Below, piece after piece: positions 52,159-62,571 of a DNA stretch of 64,000 nucleotides. The notes beneath the pieces are model-generated. The model had not been told where the DNA came from. It searched no databases and worked only from the letters and a program-made list of their open reading frames with translations. The translations under genes and the position numbers were made by a program. The stretch lies in NCBI RefSeq assembly GCF_002160145.1, contig NZ_NFKA01000010.1, positions 42,496 through 106,495 on the forward strand, written 5' to 3'. Source of the DNA: Gemmiger sp. An194 (lineage in GTDB: Bacteria > Bacillota > Clostridia > Oscillospirales > Ruminococcaceae). How positions within the stretch are numbered: the stretch's first letter is position 1; every line of letters begins with the position of its first letter.

Positions 52159-53523
52159 TTATTTGATGCGCAGGATGCTCTGGATGAGCAGCACGCCCAC
52201 CAGGATGGGCAGCACGAAGGTCACATAGCCGCGCACCCAATTGGGTACCTTGGGGCCAACGCCCTGGTTGGCCTCCTCCTGGTAGTTCTTGAAGCCCCAG
52301 CCGATGCGGCTGACACAGAACAGCAGGTAAACCAACGAGCCGCCGGGCAGCAGGATGTTGCTGACCAGGTAGTCCTCCAGATCCAGCACCGCGGTGCCGG
52401 CCTCAAAGGGCACGAAGCTGCTCCACACATTGTAGCCCAGGATGCAGGGCATGGAAATGATGGCCACGATGATGCCGTTCACCAGCGCGGCCTTTTTGCG
52501 GCTCCAGCCGGAAAGGTCGATGGTGCAGGCCAGAATGTTCTCGAACACCGCCACGATGGTGGAGAAGGAGGCAAAGCTCATGAACAAAAAGAACAGGGTG
52601 CCCCACACACGGCCCGCCTCCATGGAGTTGAACACGTTGGGCAGGGTCATGAAGATCAGCGGAGGGCCGCTGTCCACGGGAACATCGTAGGCAAAGCAGG
52701 CCGGGAAGATGATCAGACCGGACACAAAGGCCACGAAGGTATCCAGAATGGCAATGTTAATGGACTCGCCCAGCAGCCGCCGCTCCCGGCCCAGATAGCT
52801 GCCGAAGATCAGCATGGCACCGATGCCTAAGCTCAAAGTGAAGAAGCTCTGGTTCATGGCAGCGGTGATGGTGCCCAGAATACCGGTCTCCTGCACCTTG
52901 CTCAGATCCGGCACCAGATAAAAGCGGATGCCCTCGGAGGCACCGGGCAGAAACAGACTGTTCACCGCCAGCACCACCATGATGACCAGCAGGGCCACCA
53001 TCATCCATTTGGTGATGCGCTCCACGCCCTTCTGCAGGCCGAAGGAGCAGATCACAAAGCCCAGCACCACAATAATGAGCATCCACACGGTCATGGTCAC
53101 CGGCTGGGTGAGCATACCGGAGAAGGCGCTGTCGATGCCAGCCTTATCCAGCCCGCTCATCTCACCGGTGAGGAACCGGTAGAAGTAATAGAGCATCCAG
53201 CCCGCCACAGTGGTGTAAAAGGCCATGAGCACATAGTTGCCCAGCATGGCAAAGATGCCGTGCCAGTGCCACTTGGACCCCTTGGGCTCCAGCTCCTGAT
53301 AGGCCTTGATGCAGCTTTTGCGGCTGGCCCGGCCGATGGCAAATTCCATGGTCAGCACGGGAATGCCCACCACTGCCAGAAAAAACACATACAGCAGCAC
53401 AAACAGGCCGCCGCCATTCTGGCCGACCACATAGGGGAAGCGCCACACGTTGCCGATGCCAATGGCGCACCCGGCACTGAGCAGCAGAAAGCCCAGCCGG
53501 GAACCGAATTTTTCACGTTGCAT
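52159..53523 (-). CDS. Sodium:neurotransmitter symporter (NSS) family transporter
   Basis: 454 residues from ATG at 53523 (GAGGAAGAG upstream). Eleven to twelve membrane helices of the LeuT fold. The family start FGSRLGFLLLSAGCAIGIGNVWRFPYVVGQNGGGLFVLLYVFFL carries the sodium- and substrate-contact residues of TM1. TM6 contains QSFFTLSLGIGAMLIFGSY and TM8 the SFASFSTIVAVFEN sodium site. Bacterial homologues take up tryptophan, tyrosine or other amino acids with sodium; substrate not readable. Single gene with own promoter and terminator. Confidence 0.95.
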   Translation of the reverse strand: MQREKFGSRLGFLLLSAGCAIGIGNVWRFPYVVGQNGGGLFVLLYVFFLAVVGIPVLTMEFAIGRASRKSCIKAYQELEPKGSKWHWHGIFAMLGNYVLMAFYTTVAGWMLYYFYRFLTGEMSGLDKAGIDSAFSGMLTQPVTMTVWMLIIVVLGFVICSFGLQKGVERITKWMMVALLVIMVVLAVNSLFLPGASEGIRFYLVPDLSKVQETGILGTITAAMNQSFFTLSLGIGAMLIFGSYLGRERRLLGESINIAILDTFVAFVSGLIIFPACFAYDVPVDSGPPLIFMTLPNVFNSMEAGRVWGTLFFLFMSFASFSTIVAVFENILACTIDLSGWSRKKAALVNGIIVAIISMPCILGYNVWSSFVPFEAGTAVLDLEDYLVSNILLPGGSLVYLLFCVSRIGWGFKNYQEEANQGVGPKVPNWVRGYVTFVLPILVGVLLIQSILRIK

Positions 53524-53599
53524 AATTCTCTTCCTCTCGCCGTTCGTTGATCCGCACCGGGCGTCGCGCTCCGCAAGCACTTTGCTGCAGTACCTCTTT

Positions 53600-53628
53600 A
53601 TTATACATTCACAGTACAGTGACTACAA
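53600..53628 (-). promoter_or_regulatory. Promoter of the NSS gene
   Basis: Minus strand TTGTAG (53623-53628), 17-nt spacer, TATAAT (53600-53605). The spacer includes TCAC-N6-GTGA, a weak inverted repeat that might bind a regulator. Confidence 0.6.
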
Positions 53629-53663
53629 GCCATAAGCCGCATTTTGTGACTTTTTGTGACAAA

Positions 53664-53714
53664 CAAAAAGCGCCGTGCCCGCCCGGGCAAACTGCCCAAG
53701 GCAGGCACGGCGCG
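53664..53714 (-). terminator. Intrinsic terminator of the ABC exporter pair
   Basis: GCGCCGTGCC and GGCACGGCGC with inner GCCCGGGC/GCCC pairing, and CTTTTTG on the minus-strand exit side. Confidence 0.9.
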
Positions 53715-53722
53715 CGGTTCCC

Positions 53723-55534
53723 TCAGCTCAGCTCGAACATGCCGTGATACAGCTGATAATATTCACCCTTCTGGTCCAGCAGCTCCTGATGGCTGCCCCG
53801 CTCCACGATCTGCCCCTGCTCCAGCACGATAATGGCATCCGCGTTGCGCACGGTGGACAGCCGGTGTGCGATCACAAACACGGTGCGGCCCTCCATCAGC
53901 CGGTCCATGCCCTTTTCGATCAGGGCCTCGGTGCGGGTGTCGATGCTGCTGGTGGCTTCATCCAGAATCAGCACCGGCGGGTCCGCGATGGCCGCCCGGG
54001 CGATGGCCAGCAGCTGGCGCTGCCCCTGGGAAAGGTTCTTGCCGTCGCCGGTGACCGGGGTGTCGTAGCCCTTGGGCAGACGGCGGATGAAGGAATGGGC
54101 GTTGGCCAGCTTGGCCGCCGCCACCACCTCCTCGTCGGTGGCGTCCAGCTTGCCGAAGCGGATGTTGTCCGCAATGGTGCCGGTGAACAGGTGGGTGTCC
54201 TGCAGCACCACCGCCAGCGACCGGCGCAGGTCCGGCTTCCGGATGCGGCGCACATCAATCCCGTCGTAGGTGATGCGCCCGTCGGTCACGTCGTAGAACC
54301 GGTTGATCAGGTTGGTCACGGTGGTCTTGCCCGCGCCGGTGGAGCCCACAAAGGCAATCTTCTGGCCGGGCTTTGCATAGAGGCTGATGTCCTTCAGAAT
54401 CAGGCGGGAGCTGTCATACCCGAAGCTCACATGCTCAAAGCGCACATCGCCCCGCAGCGGGGTCTGCTGGCCGTTTGCCCGGTCCTTCCAGACCCAGGCG
54501 TCCTGGGTGCCGGTCAGCTCCACGCTGCCCTTGTCCACCTCCGGGGCCTCCTCCATGGCGTTGAAGATGCGCTCCGCACCCGCCAGCGCCGCCAGCAGGA
54601 AGTTGGACTGCTGGGTGAACTGGTTGATGGGCATGGCCGCCTGGCGCACGAACACCAGATAGCTGGTCAGGCTGCCCACGTCGGTCATGCCGTGAATGGC
54701 CATCAGACCGCCCAGCACCGCCACAATGGCATAGTTCACGTAGGAGATGCTCACCACGGTGGGCACCATGGTGGCCGCGTAGCTCTGGGCACTGGTAGCT
54801 GCCTGGCGCAGCGCCTCGTTCTGGGCACAAAAGGCCTCCACGTTCTGGCGCTCATGGTTGAACACCTTGATTACCTTCTGGCCGCTGATCATCTCCTCGA
54901 TGGTGCCGTTCAGTTTGCCCAGCACCTGCTGCTGGCTCTGGAAATACCGCTTGCTGCGCTGGCCGCTGTAGCGCACGGTGGCGAACATGGCAACGTAGCC
55001 CAGCACCACCACCAGCGAGAGCTGCCAGTTCAGCACGAACAGCAGCGTCAGGGTGCCCACAATCTGAATAAAGCTCTGGATCACCATGGCAAAGCTGTTG
55101 TTCAGCGCGTCCGCAATGGTGTCCACATCGTTGGTGAAGCGGCTCATGATGTCGCCGTGGCTGCGGGTATCGAAGTAGCGCAGCGGCAGGGTCTGCACAT
55201 GGCCGAACAGGTCCCGCCGGATCTCATACACGATCTTCTGGGCAGCCTTCACCATCAGCTGGGTATAGCCGAAGGCGGACACCACGCCCACCGCGTAGAT
55301 GGCCGCCACAATGCCCACCGCCGCCAGCAGACCGTTTGTATTGGCGGGCAGGATGTAGCGGTTCACCAGAGGCTTGAGCATGAAGGTTCCCAGCAGATTG
55401 GCGGCGGCGCTCAGGCTCACCAGCACCGCCACCAGCGCCATGATCAGCTTATGGTGACCCATGTAGGCCAGCAGCACCTTCAGGGTGTGGCCCAGGTCGT
55501 TGGGCCGTCGGGCCGTAAACTGCCGTCTGCTCAT
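53723..55534 (-). CDS. ABC exporter subunit, heterodimeric multidrug type (catalytic-Glu subunit)
   Basis: 603 residues. Six membrane helices, then an ATPase with VGSTGAGKTTVTNLINRFYD (about residue 390), signature LSQGQRQLLAIARA, Walker B LILDEATSSIDTRTEA with the catalytic Glu, and VFVIAHRL. The LSQGQ signature is typical of one half of heterodimeric exporters such as BmrCD or TM287/288. Substrates are probably drugs or lipids. It overlaps the partner gene by 4 nt. Confidence 0.92.
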   Translation of the reverse strand: MSRRQFTARRPNDLGHTLKVLLAYMGHHKLIMALVAVLVSLSAAANLLGTFMLKPLVNRYILPANTNGLLAAVGIVAAIYAVGVVSAFGYTQLMVKAAQKIVYEIRRDLFGHVQTLPLRYFDTRSHGDIMSRFTNDVDTIADALNNSFAMVIQSFIQIVGTLTLLFVLNWQLSLVVVLGYVAMFATVRYSGQRSKRYFQSQQQVLGKLNGTIEEMISGQKVIKVFNHERQNVEAFCAQNEALRQAATSAQSYAATMVPTVVSISYVNYAIVAVLGGLMAIHGMTDVGSLTSYLVFVRQAAMPINQFTQQSNFLLAALAGAERIFNAMEEAPEVDKGSVELTGTQDAWVWKDRANGQQTPLRGDVRFEHVSFGYDSSRLILKDISLYAKPGQKIAFVGSTGAGKTTVTNLINRFYDVTDGRITYDGIDVRRIRKPDLRRSLAVVLQDTHLFTGTIADNIRFGKLDATDEEVVAAAKLANAHSFIRRLPKGYDTPVTGDGKNLSQGQRQLLAIARAAIADPPVLILDEATSSIDTRTEALIEKGMDRLMEGRTVFVIAHRLSTVRNADAIIVLEQGQIVERGSHQELLDQKGEYYQLYHGMFELS

Positions 55535-57264
55535 TCTTCGCCGCCCCCTTTCATCTGGGATTCATAGATCTCCCGGTAGATGGCGTTTTCCGCCAGCAGC
55601 TGGCTGTGGGTGCCGATGCCGTTCACCCTGCCGTCCTCCAGCACCAGAATCTGATCCGCCTCCATCACCGAGGTTACCCGCTGGGCGATGATGATCTTGG
55701 TGGTATCCTTCAGCGTCGTCAGGCCCGCCCGGATGCGGGCCTCGGTGGCAGTGTCCACTGCGCTGGTGGAATCATCGAAGATCAGCACCTTGGGCCGCTT
55801 GAGCAGGGTGCGGGCAATGCAGAGGCGCTGCTTCTGGCCGCCGGACACGTTCACGCCGCCCTGACCCAGCTCGGTGTCCAACCCTTTGGGCATCCGGCTC
55901 AAAAATTCATCGGCGCAGGCGGTGCGGCAGGCCCAGTCCAGCTCCTCATCGCTGGCCTGTTCGTTGCCCCAGAGCAGATTTTCCCGGATGGTGCCGCTGA
56001 ACAGCACATTCTTCTGCAGTACGATGCCCACCGCATCCCGCAAGGCCTCCAGCCGGTACTCCCGCACATCCCGGCCGCCCACCTTGACGCAGCCGCCGGT
56101 CACGTCATACAGGCGGGGGATCAGCTGCACCAGCGAGGTCTTGGCCGAGCCGGTACCGCCCAGAATGCCCAGTGTCTGCCCCGCCGGGATGCGCAGACAG
56201 ATGTCCTCCAGCACATTTTCCCGGGCTGTGGCGCTGTATTTAAAGTCCACATGGCAGAATTCCACGCTGCCGTCCGCGATTTCCTCCCGCTCCTCAGCCC
56301 CGTCGGTCAGGCTGGGGGAATGGTCCAGCACCTCCATCACACGGGCCGCGCTGGCCAGCGAACGGGTGAGCAGCAGAAACACATTGGAGATCATCATCAG
56401 CGAGTTCATGATCTGCAGCACATAGCTCAGAAAGCCGGTGAGCTTGCCCACCTGCATACTTCCCGCAATGACCATGTTGCCGCCGAACCAGAGCAGCAGC
56501 GTCACCGCCGCATACATGGTAAACTGAAAAGCGGGCAGGTTCAGCACCGCGTAGTGGAAGGTACGCTGGCTGGTCTGCATCAGGCCCCGGTTCACCCGCT
56601 CGAACTTCTCCTCCTCATACTCGCCCCGCACGAAGGCCTTCACCGCACGGATGGCGGTCAGGTTTTCCTCCACGATCACGTTCACCCGGTCCACAGCCAC
56701 CTGCAAACGGCTGTACATGGGCGCCACCTTATACACGATAAAGGCCAGCACCGCCGCCAGCACCGGCACACAGCACAGGAAGATCAGGCTCAGCCGGGCG
56801 TTCATGAAAAAGGCCAGCCCCACGCCCATGATCAGCATGGAGGGACCGCGTACCATGGGCCGCAGCCCGCCGCTCACCGCATTCTGCAGCACCGTGATAT
56901 CGGTGGTCATTCGGGTGATCAGCGACGAGGTCTCAAACCGATCCAGATCCGAGAAGGAATACTCCTGAATCTTCTCATACTGCTCCCGGCGCAGGATCGC
57001 GCCGAAACCGCAGGCCGCCCGGGCCATATAGCGGGCATAGAGCATGCCGGTCACCAGCGAGAGCAGGGCGCACACGCCCATCTGCACACCCTTCACCAGA
57101 ATATAATTCACATCCCGGTTGGCCACGCCCACGTCGATGGTATCGGCCATGATCACCGGAATGAACATTTCCAGGCCGGTTTCCAGCACCACAAACAGCA
57201 CCGCCAGGATGAACTCTTTTTTATAACGGCCCAGATGCGCGAAAACACGCTTCAGCTGTTCCAT
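55531..57264 (-). CDS. ABC exporter subunit, heterodimeric multidrug type (degenerate-site subunit)
   Basis: 577 residues from ATG at 57264 (AAAAGGAGGAG upstream). Six membrane helices followed by an ATPase with LGGTGSAKTSLVQLIPRLYD (Walker A with SAKT in place of the usual GKT), VSGGQKQRLCIARTLLKRP, and LIFDDSTSAVD, where Asp replaces the catalytic Glu of Walker B. A degenerate site in one subunit is characteristic of asymmetric heterodimeric exporters. The Walker A change is less usual and may weaken hydrolysis further. It precedes its partner with a 4-nt overlap. Confidence 0.92.
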   Translation of the reverse strand: MEQLKRVFAHLGRYKKEFILAVLFVVLETGLEMFIPVIMADTIDVGVANRDVNYILVKGVQMGVCALLSLVTGMLYARYMARAACGFGAILRREQYEKIQEYSFSDLDRFETSSLITRMTTDITVLQNAVSGGLRPMVRGPSMLIMGVGLAFFMNARLSLIFLCCVPVLAAVLAFIVYKVAPMYSRLQVAVDRVNVIVEENLTAIRAVKAFVRGEYEEEKFERVNRGLMQTSQRTFHYAVLNLPAFQFTMYAAVTLLLWFGGNMVIAGSMQVGKLTGFLSYVLQIMNSLMMISNVFLLLTRSLASAARVMEVLDHSPSLTDGAEEREEIADGSVEFCHVDFKYSATARENVLEDICLRIPAGQTLGILGGTGSAKTSLVQLIPRLYDVTGGCVKVGGRDVREYRLEALRDAVGIVLQKNVLFSGTIRENLLWGNEQASDEELDWACRTACADEFLSRMPKGLDTELGQGGVNVSGGQKQRLCIARTLLKRPKVLIFDDSTSAVDTATEARIRAGLTTLKDTTKIIIAQRVTSVMEADQILVLEDGRVNGIGTHSQLLAENAIYREIYESQMKGGGEE

Positions 57265-57299
57265 ACGCAGCTCCTCCTTTTTCAACTTGATGGGGAACA

Positions 57300-57352
57300 A
57301 AACGGCCCCCCGGGCAGATTCCGGTCAGGCCGGAACCGCCCAGGGGGATTTT
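57300..57352 (-). terminator. Terminator of the lysozyme gene
   Basis: CCCCCCGGGCAGA and the complementary TCGCCCAGGGGG-like arm flank an inner CCGGTCAGGCCGG hairpin; CGTTTTG follows on the minus-strand exit side. Confidence 0.8.
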
Positions 57353-57364
57353 GTCTTTGGGCGA

Positions 57365-59377
57365 TCAGCCCAGCTTGCTCACATTCATATCGGTGGGTTT
57401 GGGGATACCGGGCACCGAGCCGGTGCTGCTGTACTGCCAGATATCGTAGTTGTAATCGAAGGACAGCTCGTCCCGATACTGAGCGATCCAGATGCTGTAG
57501 GGCGAGAGGCTGGCCATGTTCAGCTGATTGTAGAACCAGCTGGCGTAGCTGTAAACGCCCGCCTTGTAGCCGGAGTTGCGGATGGTCTCGCAGAAGGCCA
57601 CCGCATTGGCAGTGCGCTGGGCACGGCTGATGTTGTCGGCCCGGCCGGTGTCGCCTGCCACCTTCTCGGTATCGAAGTAGATGGGGTAGCTGATGTTGTA
57701 GCCCTGGCACAGGCTGATCACCATGCTGGCCTCCTCCACGGCCTCGGTCTCATTGATGGCCTGGCTGTAGAAGTACAGACCCACCTTCAGACCCGCCGCG
57801 GTGGCGCCCTTAATGTTCTGGCGGAAGGTGGAGTCCTCAACCAGAACGCCGGTGCCGTAGCCACGGTAGCCCACGCGGATGATGGCAAACTCGATGCCGG
57901 AGGCCTTTACCTTGTTCCAGTCGATGTTGCCCTGATACTTGGACACATCCACGCCCTTTACCCAGGTGGTACCGCCGCCATTGCCGCTCGAGCTGCCCTC
58001 GCTGTTCGAACCACTATTCGAACCGCTGTTGCTCTCTTCCTTGACCAGCGTGCCGTTCTCATCGAACTTGTATGTAGTGCCGGCGATCACCTTGGTGCCG
58101 GTCACCTTCTGGTGGGTGCTGGGATCGTAGTAAGCCTGCTTGTCCGAGGTGCTGGGGTACCAGCCGGAATACAGGGTCACGATCACCTTTTCCACCGCTG
58201 TCATGGCAAAACCGTCATGGGCGATGCCTTGCATGGCTCCCTCGTCATAGAAGCGCAGTGTGGGCTCCAGCGACAGGGTGCTCACGCCATCGGCCGCACC
58301 GGCTGCCAGCAGGCCACCTCGGGCCCATACGCCCAGATCCAGCCCGAAGATACCGCCCGCCGCAGTCTGCACCGAGGTTGAAGCGGAAGCAGGCACGGAA
58401 TTGGAGGTGCTGTCCGCCGGGGCCTGGGTAGACTCCGGAACAGCAGTGGGTTCCGGTGTAGGCACCTCAGTGGGTGCAGGGGTAGGCGTGGGAACCATGC
58501 CCGCGTCCAGCGTGGCTTCCACCAGGAACTCGGTGCCATCCTGCGCGGTGGCCGTCTTGCTTACATAGTAAGGACTGATGCTGCCGTCCGCATATTTCAG
58601 ATATCTGCGGCCGTTCTGCTCCACCACATCGGGAATGTAAACCGTGGTCTTACGCTCTTCCGCAGCGGATTCGTTGTAATCGTAGTCGTTGCCGGAGGGA
58701 ACGGCTGTGGGGGCCGCAGTGGGCTCAGGCAGAGTGGGGTCCTTGCCGCTTCCGGTGCCGGCACCCGCATGGCTGGCGTTGCCGTTATCCTCCGTGGCCT
58801 CGTTGACCTCGCTGGACTGCTTGATCTGGTCCTTAACAGCTTCCACATCAGCCTTGTACTGGACCTTTTCCTTCACCGCCAGGGTCACCGGTTCGGGGGT
58901 CACAAAGCCCTCCCGCTCGGTCACCGAGACCGTGTATTCGCCAATGTTCACCTGCTTGATGAGCAGCGTACCGGTCTCCGGGTCCACTGTATAAGTGCTT
59001 GCCTTGCCGGATTTCGGGGTCAGCTGTACCTCAAAATCCTGGCCCAGCACCGGCAGACCGCTGTCAGCGTCCATCACGGTAACGCCCACGCTCTGCTGCA
59101 CGGCAGTGGCCTCGATCTCCAAACGGACCGGGGCCTGGGTGGGCTCCGGCGTTGCGGTTGCCTCCGGCTGGCTCTGGACTTCACTGGATACCGGCTGTAC
59201 CACGCTCACCGATACCGACGAGCTGTTGTTGGCCGCGTTCACCGCGGTGAAGGCAATGCCAGCGCCGCAGCTCACAGTAACCGCCAGCGCACAGCTCAGC
59301 GCAACCAGCGCCTTGCCCAGGGGCATACGGGAAAATTTGCTGCCCGAAAAATAGCGGGAAAGATCCCGTTTGTTCAT
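57365..59377 (-). CDS. Secreted GH25 lysozyme with long extracellular N-terminal region
   Basis: 670 residues from ATG at 59377 (AAAGGAAG upstream). An N-terminal basic stretch and a hydrophobic helix (about 22-45) form a signal or anchor. A Pro/Thr/Glu-rich linker, a beta-rich region (VGVTVMDADSGLPVLGQDFEVQLTPKSG ... GEYTVSVTEREGF) like a Cna-B/prealbumin-type domain, and more low-complexity linkers follow. The C-terminal 200 residues are GH25: GVDVSKYQGNIDWNKVKASG (about 477, first catalytic Asp), FAIIRVGYRGYG, YPIYFDTE (about 567, Asp and Glu) and SIWIAQYRDE. It likely cleaves peptidoglycan for wall remodelling. Not in a prophage. Confidence 0.92.
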   Translation of the reverse strand: MNKRDLSRYFSGSKFSRMPLGKALVALSCALAVTVSCGAGIAFTAVNAANNSSSVSVSVVQPVSSEVQSQPEATATPEPTQAPVRLEIEATAVQQSVGVTVMDADSGLPVLGQDFEVQLTPKSGKASTYTVDPETGTLLIKQVNIGEYTVSVTEREGFVTPEPVTLAVKEKVQYKADVEAVKDQIKQSSEVNEATEDNGNASHAGAGTGSGKDPTLPEPTAAPTAVPSGNDYDYNESAAEERKTTVYIPDVVEQNGRRYLKYADGSISPYYVSKTATAQDGTEFLVEATLDAGMVPTPTPAPTEVPTPEPTAVPESTQAPADSTSNSVPASASTSVQTAAGGIFGLDLGVWARGGLLAAGAADGVSTLSLEPTLRFYDEGAMQGIAHDGFAMTAVEKVIVTLYSGWYPSTSDKQAYYDPSTHQKVTGTKVIAGTTYKFDENGTLVKEESNSGSNSGSNSEGSSSGNGGGTTWVKGVDVSKYQGNIDWNKVKASGIEFAIIRVGYRGYGTGVLVEDSTFRQNIKGATAAGLKVGLYFYSQAINETEAVEEASMVISLCQGYNISYPIYFDTEKVAGDTGRADNISRAQRTANAVAFCETIRNSGYKAGVYSYASWFYNQLNMASLSPYSIWIAQYRDELSFDYNYDIWQYSSTGSVPGIPKPTDMNVSKLG

Positions 59378-59453
59378 AGGACGAGCTTCCTTTCTCTTTC
59401 TATAATCGATCAACTTTTCCGCTTTGCGGCGAAAAAGGCTGTAATCACGTATA

Positions 59454-59481
59454 AGTATATCATATTTTCCCCATGGGGAAA
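59454..59481 (-). promoter_or_regulatory. Lysozyme promoter region with perfect palindrome
   Basis: Minus strand TATACT at 59454-59459. The perfect palindrome TTTCCCCATGGGGAAA (59466-59481) occupies the spacer and -35 area. No good -35 hexamer, which suggests activator or repressor control. The gap 59482-59724 otherwise holds the glgB leader; I find no clear glgB promoter. Confidence 0.5.
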
Positions 59482-59724
59482 CAGTCTTTCCGAATTCTTG
59501 CTCTTTTTCAGAACTTTGCACGAATCCCATTCCCGCTTCTTGTTATCTTTTTCCTCTTTGCTCTACCAATCGCCGTTCTCTTTAACCCTCCACTGGAATT
59601 TTTCCCGTTCTTGTTGTAAGATGTAAGGGAAATAAAAGCAATGTCGCCTGCGCTTTGCCGCGTAAGTTCTGCGGCGGTGCTGAACGATCTGCATTTTCCT
59701 CATTGAAACAAAGGAGTTTTCCCC

Positions 59725-61542
<1,818 letters not shown>

Positions 61543-61558
61543 GATACCTGCCGTCGGA

Positions 61559-61587
61559 TTGACAGTATTTCTCTTTCCCGTTACAAT
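61559..61587 (+). promoter_or_regulatory. Promoter of the DegV gene
   Basis: TTGACA (61559-61564), 17-nt spacer, TACAAT (61582-61587), about 55 nt before the start, in the short gap after glgB. Confidence 0.7.
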
Positions 61588-61650
61588 GAAGGCAACAGAA
61601 ATCTTTGGGCAGCCCGGCTGCCCCCATTACAATTTAGGAGGTACGTTTCT

Positions 61651-62502
61651 ATGCTGCGTATCCTGACTGACTCCACCGCTGATTTGCCCGCGGCGCTGGC
61701 CCAGCGCATGCAGGTGGAGATCGTCCCCCTGCAGGTAACCTTTGAAAACGGCGACACCTATCGGGATGGACTGGATCTTCCTCCCGAAGAATTCTATCAG
61801 CGGCTCAGCGAATGCCACAAGCTGCCCAGCACCAGCCAGCCCAGCCCGGAGGCCTTTGAGAAGGCCTTCAACGACGCCCGGGACGCAGGCGACGAGCTGA
61901 TTGCCATCCTGCTTTCCGGCAAGATCTCCGGTACCTACCAGTCCGCGCAGATCGCTGCTTCCCTGGTGGATTACGACAAGATCTATCTGATCGACGGTCT
62001 CAGCGCCACACTGGGCAACCAGCTGCTGGTTCGTCTTGCGGTGGAGCTGCGGGATGAAGGCCGTTCCGCAGGCGAGATTGTAAGCATTCTGGAAGAGGAA
62101 AAACACAAGGTCCGGCTGCTGGCTGTGGTGGATGACCTGAAATATTTCCGCAAGGGCGGGCGGCTTACCGGCGCGGAGGCCTTTGCCGGTGCCGTGCTTG
62201 GCATCAAGCCGGTGGTCGGCATGAAGGACGGTCATGTGGCTCTGGTGGGCAAAGCACGCGGTCTGCCCGGTGCTTATGTGGCCCTCTTCAAGCAGCTGGA
62301 TCAGGACGGCGGTCTGGACCCGGACAAGCGGTATCTGGTGGGCTATACTGCTCATCACCGTGCCATGGAGCCCATTCAGAAATATCTGATCGGCAATCTG
62401 CATCTCCCGGCTGCCGAAGTGTTCCACATCGGACCGGTCATCGGCACCCACGCCGGCCCCGGTGCGGCAGGTATCGCCTATTTTGCCAAGGACGAGGATT
62501 AA
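61651..62502 (+). CDS. DegV family fatty-acid-binding protein
   Basis: 283 residues. DegV proteins (FakB-like) bind fatty acids and present them to a fatty-acid kinase. N-terminal text LRILTDSTADLPAALAQRMQVEIVPLQVTFENGDTYRDG, the loop KLPSTSQPSPEAFEKAF with Ser/Thr at the fatty-acid carboxylate, LLSGKISGTYQSAQ, LVDYDKIYLIDGLSATLGNQLLV and the C-terminal IGPVIGTHAGPGAAGIAYF are all typical. AGGAGG upstream. Single gene ending at a perfect terminator. No FakA kinase nearby. Confidence 0.95.
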   Translation: MLRILTDSTADLPAALAQRMQVEIVPLQVTFENGDTYRDGLDLPPEEFYQRLSECHKLPSTSQPSPEAFEKAFNDARDAGDELIAILLSGKISGTYQSAQIAASLVDYDKIYLIDGLSATLGNQLLVRLAVELRDEGRSAGEIVSILEEEKHKVRLLAVVDDLKYFRKGGRLTGAEAFAGAVLGIKPVVGMKDGHVALVGKARGLPGAYVALFKQLDQDGGLDPDKRYLVGYTAHHRAMEPIQKYLIGNLHLPAAEVFHIGPVIGTHAGPGAAGIAYFAKDED

Positions 62503-62513
62503 CTGTTTTGCAA

Positions 62514-62559
62514 CGCAAAAAGCTCTGTGCTGAAAAATCAGCACAGAGCTTTTTCTATT
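62514..62559. terminator. Bidirectional terminator between degV and the phosphoesterase gene
   Basis: AAAAAGCTCTGTGCTGA and TCAGCACAGAGCTTTTT are perfect complements with T-runs on both exits. Confidence 0.95.
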
Positions 62560-62571
62560 ATGATTCTGCTT

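Noticed and set aside
57365..59377. Phage endolysin or prophage remnant
   Set aside because: The protein has a long signal/anchor and linker arm, and there are no holin, tail or integrase genes nearby.
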